Positions 58,405-64,000 of a DNA stretch of 64,000 nt are shown here, in pieces. The DNA lies in contig NC_084487.1 in the NCBI RefSeq assembly GCF_030035675.1, forward strand, positions 68,223,486 through 68,287,485, written 5' to 3'. Both the position numbers and the translations under genes were made by a program. Numbering within the stretch: position 1 is the stretch's first letter; the number at the start of each line of letters is the position of its first letter. This DNA comes from Rhineura floridana (Eukaryota; Chordata; Lepidosauria; Squamata; Rhineuridae). Under the pieces are notes generated by a model, which saw only the letters and a list, made by a program, of their open reading frames with translations, had not been told where the DNA came from and did no database searches.

Positions 58405-58977
58405 CTAAGGTTCAGAAAAGGGCAACCAGAATGATCAAGGCGATGGAACCACTCCCTCCTGAGGAAAGGTTGAAGCATTTGGGGCTTTTTAGTTGAAAGA
58501 AAAGGCAAGTCAGAGGCAACATGATAGAAGTGTATAAAATTATGCATGGCATGGAAAAAGTGGATAGAGAAAACACTAGATCTCATGGACATTCAATGAA
58601 GTGGAATGCTGGAAGATTCAGGACAGACAAAAGAAAGTACTTCTTCACGCAGCACATTAATTTAACTATGGAATTTGTTCCAACAAGAGGCAGCAATGGC
58701 CACCAACTTGAATGGCTTTAAAAGAAGGTTAGACAAATTCATGGAGGATGCTATCAGTGGCTACTAGTCATTATGGCTGTGCTCAGCCACCATAGTCAGA
58801 GGCAGTATGGTTTGAAAACCAGTTGCTGGAAGCCTCAGGATGGGAGAGTGCTCTTGTACGCAGGTCCTGCTTGTGGGCTTCCCATGGGCATATGATTGGC
58901 CCTGTGAGGACAGGATGCTGGACTAGATAGGCTACTGGCTTGATCCAGCAAGCTCTTCTTATGTTCTTAAGTTTTTA
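58405..58977 (+). mobile_element. CR1-like LINE 3' end
   Basis: It starts at GTTCAGAAAAGGGCAACCAG, which encodes the C-terminal QKRATRMIKAMEPLPPEERL seen in a frame at 58287-58496. It ends with CTTGATCCAGCAAGCTCTTC and TTATGTTCTTAAG. Same terminus class as 57050-57665. Confidence 0.75.
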
Positions 58978-59604
58978 ATGAGTGCCTGGTTTTCAGCCTC
59001 TGCACTGAGGCACCTGGTTGGCAATCCCCAACTTGGAACATAAGAAAAGCCCTGCTGGTTCAGGACAAAAGGATCACACAGTCCATCATCCTGTTCTCAT
59101 AGTGCCCAACCAGATGCTTCTCAGAAACCCACAAACAGGCCCCGAATGTATGCTGGGGTATGCTATAAAACTCAGTGCTAGTGAGACCTCAGCCACATCT
59201 TCATTTGTTCCAATACCTTACTTTGCATCTACACATATAGAATAGCATATGCAAATTTGTGTCATGGCCTTGTGCCCTGAGTCTTTTTAAATACTTAGCA
59301 ACATCTCTGCAGAAGATATCTCTTCCATAATGTTGAGATAGGGTTCAGTCGTACAATTCTACAGCTGCCATATCCTAATCCTATGAGAGTCTTTGTCAGT
59401 ACCACAACAACTGTATATTAACCAAGCATGGCTTTTCCCATCACAAACTGGAGCTTTAAAGTATTTGAAAATATGAAGCTAACATACTGAATCACGTCAG
59501 TGGTTTGTCTAGTCCAGTAAGATCTAATGTAACTGGCAGCAGTTCTTCTCTCTCTCTGAAGCTCTGCTATGAGAACTTAGACTTCAAAGCAGCCCAACTA
59601 GATG

Positions 59605-59690
59605 CCCTCCAGATGTTTTGGACTGTGGGCATGCTGGCATAGGTTGATGGGAGTTGTAATCCAAAACATCTGGAGGGCATAAGGTTGAGG
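59605..59690. mobile_element. hAT palindromic miniature element, old copy
   Basis: The arms GATGCCCTCCAGATGTTTTG and CAAAACATCTGGAGGGCAT mirror each other. No target duplication seen. Confidence 0.6.
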
Positions 59691-59714
59691 AATATAAGAA
59701 GACCTCTGCTGGAT

Positions 59715-59945
59715 CAGCCCAAGGGAAAGGCCATCACTCAGCGGTAAGCATCTGATTGCACACAGAAGAGCTCAGGTTCAATCCTTGGCATCTTCACCGA
59801 AAACTGAAAGAGACCCCTGCCTGTGTGGGACCCTGAAGAGCTGTTTTGTAATTTCAATTGTTTTTATACTGATTTATTGTAACTTACATCACCCAGAGAA
59901 CTTTATGTACACAAATATTGTTAATAAATAATACAAAAATAAAAA
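59715..59945 (+). mobile_element. tRNA-derived SINE fragment followed by an L2-type tail
   Basis: AGAGCTCAGGTTCAATCCTT and ACTGAAAGAGACCCCTGCC match the SINE at 30722-30905. From about 59845 a separate L2-like tail begins (TAACTTACATCACCCAGAGA, then AATAAATAATAC). Confidence 0.55.
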
Positions 59946-59949
59946 ATAG

Positions 59950-61100
59950 TCCAGGATCCGCTTGCCACCCTGGCCAACCAGATGCCTCCGGGAAGGCAGC
60001 AAGCGGTGCTCAGAAGTGGATAATTTCCTCTCGGTTTTGCTCCCCAGTAACTTGCTGTCCCAGAGAAACAGGTTTGCCTTTTCATCTGGTGCTTGAGGCG
60101 AAATGTAGCCATTATTTTGAAGGGGGGAAATTTTTTACTGTAGGAAAGCCTCTACTTTTGAAACGAATTCATTTCGAACTTCCTCAACCCGACATCCCAA
60201 TCAGTACTGCAAAAGTACTTCTTCCATAGCGCTGAAACCCCCAACCCCCCATAAGTCACAGAGGGTCCCCCAAACATGTCCAGGTGACCAGCAGGGAGGG
60301 GTACAGCTAAATGCCCCCTCTTTTTGTTTGCGTTTGGGGTTTTTTTAATCCCCTTTTTCTACTTGATGAGCTTTTTCCCTGACAGCATGTTTCTTCTTCC
60401 ATGGCGCTGCAAACCCCAACCCCCATAAGTTGCAGAGGGACCCCCAAGCATGCCCAGGCAACCAGGAGGGAGGGGTGCAGCTAAAGGCCCCCTCTTTTTG
60501 TTTGCAGTTGTTTTTTTTTCCTGTTTGCTATTTGCTGTTTGGTTTTTTCAAAGTAGGACACCCGAGCAGCCACGGAATGAGGGTGGAGGGAGAAGCCTGC
60601 AATGCTGCAATGGTTTTTTTTGCCTGGATGACACTAAACGAAGAGCAGAAAAGAGGAGAATAGCACCGTGCAGTGTCTGCAGACTTTACCTGCAGGAGAC
60701 AGGGAAACACCGCCCCTTCAGTTAACATTTTAAATAGGGGGGCGCGGCAAGGAAAAAACCGAATGCAGTTAATGCGAGCGCATGTGAACACCAAAAAAAA
60801 AAAAAAAAAAATCTGCAGCGAGGACGGATGTATATGAACCGTCCAAATCAATCCCGCTGCAAAAAGAAGCACTTAAAATGTGGATCCAGGGCCCCATGTA
60901 AACAGGGCCTTGCTGTCCCAGAGAAACAGGTTTGCCTTTTCATCTGGTGCTTGAGGCAAAATGTAGCCATTATTTTGAAGGGGGAATATTTTTTTACTGT
61001 AGGAAAGCCTCTACTTTTGATACCAATTCATTTCGAGCTTCCTAAACCCGACATCCCAATCAGTACTGCAAAAAGGGAACGTATGAAAAGCATATTTTTA
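59950..61100 (+). repeat. Mosaic of duplicated blocks (A-B-B'-C-A')
   Basis: Block A (60045-60225, GTCCCAGAGAAACAGGTTTG onward) recurs as A' (60905-61075) with only scattered changes. Block B (60208-60345, CTTCCATAGCGCTGAAACCC) recurs directly after as B' (60390-60515, CTTCCATGGCGCTGCAAACC). Between B' and A' lies a unit with a long A run (60793-60811). The blocks are locally duplicated. I do not recognise the source. It could be a composite transposon or a gene-proximal duplication. Confidence 0.55.
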
Positions 61101-61129
61101 ATTGTTGAACAGAACAGCGGCTCCCACTC

Positions 61130-61420
61130 CATCATTGAAACGAGTACTCAGCTGCCATGCTGAGAGGCGTCAGAACGCTCATGCGCGGGAAAAGAAAAAA
61201 CGGGAGGGAGGGCATAGGAATATGCCAAGAGCTACTACGCTACGGCCGCTGACCATGCAGGGCGGGGCCTCATGGACGGTGAAAAAAAAGAAGGGGTGGG
61301 GGAAAGGGGAGGGCTTGGTTGGCTACGCTGTGTTGTAGTACCACCCCCTTGTGGGACGTAATATAAACAGCTGCAAGGGAAACACGGCTGGATTATCAGG
61401 GGCGCGCGCTTTTAACACTT
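61130..61420 (+). promoter_or_regulatory. CpG-rich promoter region
   Basis: CpG content rises sharply. Visible sites are a GC box (GGGCGGGGCC at about 61259-61268), an NRF1-like CATGCGCGGG at about 61179, and a TATA-like ATATAAA at 61361-61367. Transcription would start near 61390 on the plus strand. The gene itself is outside the window. Confidence 0.55.
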
Positions 61421-61487
61421 GTGGAGGAGTTCGTGTGGGGTTTTTGGCAAGCGGTTTCCAGAACAGCTTGTGACCGCTCCCGCCTAG
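61390..61487 (+). other. Putative non-coding first exon of an unidentified host gene
   Basis: About 25-30 bp after the TATA-like box begins a GC-rich stretch that ends CCGCCTAG|GTAAGACC, a strong consensus 5' splice donor at 61488-61489. There is no ATG with a long frame inside, so the exon would be 5' UTR. The gene's identity cannot be read from the exon. Confidence 0.45.
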
Positions 61488-61489
61488 GT

Positions 61490-62580
61490 AAGACCGTGAT
61501 AACAGCAGCGTCGGTTTTTTCCATTCCGTGTCTTCCATGCTCGCCTCTCTCCACAGCATGGGCGGCTCATTTTCGTAACTAGCAGCCAACTGAGATACCG
61601 GGAAGGGTTTATGGGGGGCGGTGGCTATGCTATGCTGGGCTCGCGCCTCTGTATTATCTTGTTTTTTAGGAAGGGTATCCAAAGCAGTTTGGGGCCCAGG
61701 TGAATCTCTTCTCGTTTGGAACATTTACGACCCCTTTCCCCTCAAGTATTTCATTTCTTAAACAGAATTCAAGCCGTGTCTGATTGTCTTTGACCTTGAA
61801 CCCGACTCCCCTTTGCTCCATGTATGTGGATGCTGTTGCTTTTACGTTGTGGGGAGAGTATAGAACTTGTGCACATGCTCAGAGGCACGTTAAACCTCTG
61901 TATTCCCGTGTTTCCCGGGGAGTTCATTGAACCCACGTGCTTCCCTAAGTTCCCCTTTTTTCCTTCAAAAATTAAAAGTGAGAGTACTTTTAAGGCTTCG
62001 CATAGCGTTCAGTGCTTCTGGAAACACTTTATACTAGCCTTTCTCATTCTTCTGCTTGAGCACCTTTTGGAAAAGTTATGGTCATTAGGTGAGGTTTAAA
62101 ATAAGCTGTCTAATGTATTGCCCAGCTTACTATGCCAATTTGTAAAGTAACGTTCATCAATAAGTAGGTGAGAAAGGCAGAAAAATACTGTACCTTTTTG
62201 CTTCTGAATGATGCTACTAGATCCAGTGAGATGAGCAAAATGGTGGCATCAAACTCTATATTTCTTTCCAGTGTGCATTGGGAAAGGTCTGTTTGGGACA
62301 TACAGCTAACTATGAGTAGTTGCTATCCTGTAAAGAGTTTTTGCACTTAACTGCACAAAGCAATTCTCAAAGGTTTTCTCAGATTGGTCCTGTGTACTCC
62401 CAAAAATTTGTTCAGACTGGTCCTGTGTACTAATCTATAATGGAAGAGGCTGTTGCTTTGTACATATCATATAGTGCTGAAAGTGTTCTGTTTTGTTTAT
62501 AGATCATGTCTGCTAATCTTTTGATAGTTTTAGACTTTCAGATCTGTGAAATGGCTCTTTAAATAGGCACAGATTAATTA
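61490..62580 (+). other. Likely first intron, no feature recognised
   Basis: GC-rich at first, then ordinary AT-rich sequence. No repeat or coding exon recognised. Confidence 0.3.
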
Positions 62581-62584
62581 AGAC

Positions 62585-62705
62585 ATAGAATGGTAAACCA
62601 CTTTGGAATACCTCTCACCACGAAAACCCTATGAATGTATCCAAAAAAGATTCATAGGGTCACCATAAATCATAATTGACTTGAAGGCATATAACATGTC
62701 ATAAG
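62585..62705 (+). mobile_element. Sauria-type SINE 3' fragment
   Basis: CCACGAAAACCCTATGAATG, then GGGTCACCATAAATCATAAT, then TGACTTGAAGGCATATAACA is the BovB-type tail, as at 2270-2500. The head is lost. Confidence 0.65.
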
Positions 62706-63565
62706 CCCCTTAGAACAAAGCTAAATGATGTAGATAATGGGACTTAGTTACAAGTCACATGCCATGACAAGTTCAAGTCGCCTGCTTGCTCATTGTGTTG
62801 AGCCCCAAATTAGTTCAGATTGAAGATATGATAGTGGCAGGTTTTAGTCTTGTAAAAATGAGTGTACAGTTATTGAAATAGTAAATAAAACTAAATTGCT
62901 GCAAAATCAATTTAAAAGAGGTGACTCTGGAGGCTTTTTGTTCCAGTGTCTGGATGTATAGCGTGTAGAAATGTATATTGGCTATATGCCATGGTAGTAG
63001 TAATCTTGGCTGATGTCATCTGCTTTTCAACAAGCCCCTTTATGAGAGGCAAAACGCATGGCTGCCTCCCTTGCTGCAAGGATTTTGTAAACTTGATGCA
63101 GTCCCTTCCTTCCACATGTTTAAAACAAGTTTATTTGGATTTTGCTTGAAATCTTTGTAAGTAGCTCTGAAATTATTCTTGACTGAAGTGTGGAGTACCA
63201 AATCTTGCAATAAATAATAAGTACAAGGGTTTTAGAATTATAACCCTGGAGTTCCTTAATTACTTCTACAGAAAATGTCTCCCCATTTTTTTAACAAAGA
63301 TTTTTATTTCTTCAGCTTACAGAACAGGTTCTGTCATGAAGAATTGTAAAGGAGGATGGAAATGGGAAAACTAATGCTATTGGCTATTGAAGAAAGTTGC
63401 ATAATTACTTGGCTTTGTCATGTCTGATTCTTAGAACTTGTTCTGCAGCCTGGATACTATACTGTAGAACAATACAGAATATTCTCTACCCTACATGAAA
63501 TTCTCTGTGGCACCTGTTGGATTAGCCCTCTTCAACTTTAAAGTATTTGAGTAACTTAATATATT
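62706..63565. other. Unassigned DNA, probably intronic
   Basis: A pyrimidine tract and AG near 63298-63315 (TTTTTATTTCTTCAG) is acceptor-like, but no supported exon follows. No repeat recognised. Confidence 0.25.
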
Positions 63566-63569
63566 TTCA

Positions 63570-63720
63570 TGTTTTTTAGCCCTTTTACCCTGCCTTCCTG
63601 TGACATCACACTCAAGGCAGTTTACAATGCAAAATTATATGTCACAAAACACGATCATAACAATGAAACCACAAAATTAATAATGTTGCAGTATTATACA
63701 GGCAAACGGCATCAAATGTG
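63570..63720 (-). mobile_element. L2-like LINE 3' remnant
   Basis: CACTCAAGGCAGTTTACAAT preceded by ACCCTGCCTTCC is the inverted terminus of an L2-type family. Decayed. Confidence 0.5.
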
Positions 63721-63778
63721 GAGCTAATGTGTACCTTACTAGAATTACTGGGATCTAGAACCAGTTGTGGGGAGATAC

Positions 63779-64000
63779 AGGGCGCAATGCAATTCCCATT
63801 TATGCCTGTCTGAGGGGAGTTGGATGCAGTGGATCTCAGCTGAGCTGGCTGGGTCCTGGCTCAGCTGGGCTATGCCAGTGCAAGTCCTGAAAAAGGGGCA
63901 TGTTGGGGGAGGTGCTGAGGTGAGGGGACTCAGGCCACATCCAACTTGGTTTCAGAGTGCTCCTGCAGGTCCCAACTCAGGCAACAGTTACACTGGGGGA
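63779..64000. repeat. GC-rich miniature element cut by the window end
   Basis: It starts CAGGGCGCAATGCAATTCCC, complementary in style to the end at 21755-21768. Its far end lies outside the window. Confidence 0.35.

Noticed and set aside
61323-61724. 133-codon minus-strand frame over the promoter
   Set aside because: CpG-rich antisense frame without a known domain; opposite to the promoter and donor signals.
63298-63380. Acceptor-like TTTTTATTTCTTCAG followed by an ATG
   Set aside because: The frame after the ATG ends within a dozen codons and no donor follows. Too weak for an exon.

Overview
The window looks like nuclear DNA of a squamate reptile, most likely a lizard. The evidence is the repeat mix: a Sauria-type SINE whose tail matches a BovB (RTE) LINE tail, many L2/CR1-superfamily LINEs, MIR-like CORE-SINEs, CR1 ends with the ATTCTATG motif, Vingi/Ingi-like LINEs, and many short palindromic hAT and Tigger (pogo) derivatives. 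I saw no tRNA, rRNA, CRISPR array or operon. I cannot name any complete host protein-coding gene. Most long reading frames are transposon genes, their antisense shadows, or low-complexity DNA.

Layout. 1-4.3 kb holds SINEs, a hAT miniature element, an old L2 end and a Tigger miniature element carrying a CTCF-like motif. 4.3-10.8 kb is one hAT transposon (4303-10765) with a perfect 8-bp target duplication. Its own transposase gene is split by a nearly full-length L2 (6087-9094, own duplication GAGGCTTT), and a 133-bp palindromic element sits in its 5' part. 10.8-23 kb is mostly AT-rich unassigned DNA with scattered repeats, a 111-bp minisatellite, an inverted repeat and stretches that look like conserved non-coding elements. 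23-30 kb is LINE-rich: an L2 with a 424-codon open reverse transcriptase frame (minus strand), a CR1 end (plus strand) and a Vingi/Ingi-like LINE (minus strand). 30-41 kb is sparse, with a 514-bp hAT-type element, two Tigger-type miniature elements and L2 remnants.

41-51 kb contains a possible PIF/Harbinger-type element (41345-42988) that encloses GC-rich DNA resembling the N-terminal coding end of a MARK-family kinase. It also holds a CpG-rich miniature element, two copies of a 335-bp near-perfect palindrome, a second Vingi/Ingi-like LINE and a long (CT)n(CA)n microsatellite. 51-59 kb has a BovB end inserted in a SINE, a long degraded L2 and two CR1 ends. 59.9-61.1 kb is a mosaic of duplicated blocks. 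61.1-61.5 kb is the best host-gene candidate: a CpG-rich promoter with a TATA-like box and an apparent first exon ending in a consensus splice donor, pointing right out of the window. The last 2.5 kb would then be its first intron.

Working together: the autonomous LINEs (L2, BovB) and the SINEs that share their tails occur side by side, as expected for partner pairs. The hAT and Tigger miniature elements depend on transposases encoded elsewhere. The host part is thin: one promoter and several AT-rich stretches that may be regulatory. Coordinates of old repeats are good to roughly 10-30 bp unless a target duplication fixes them.
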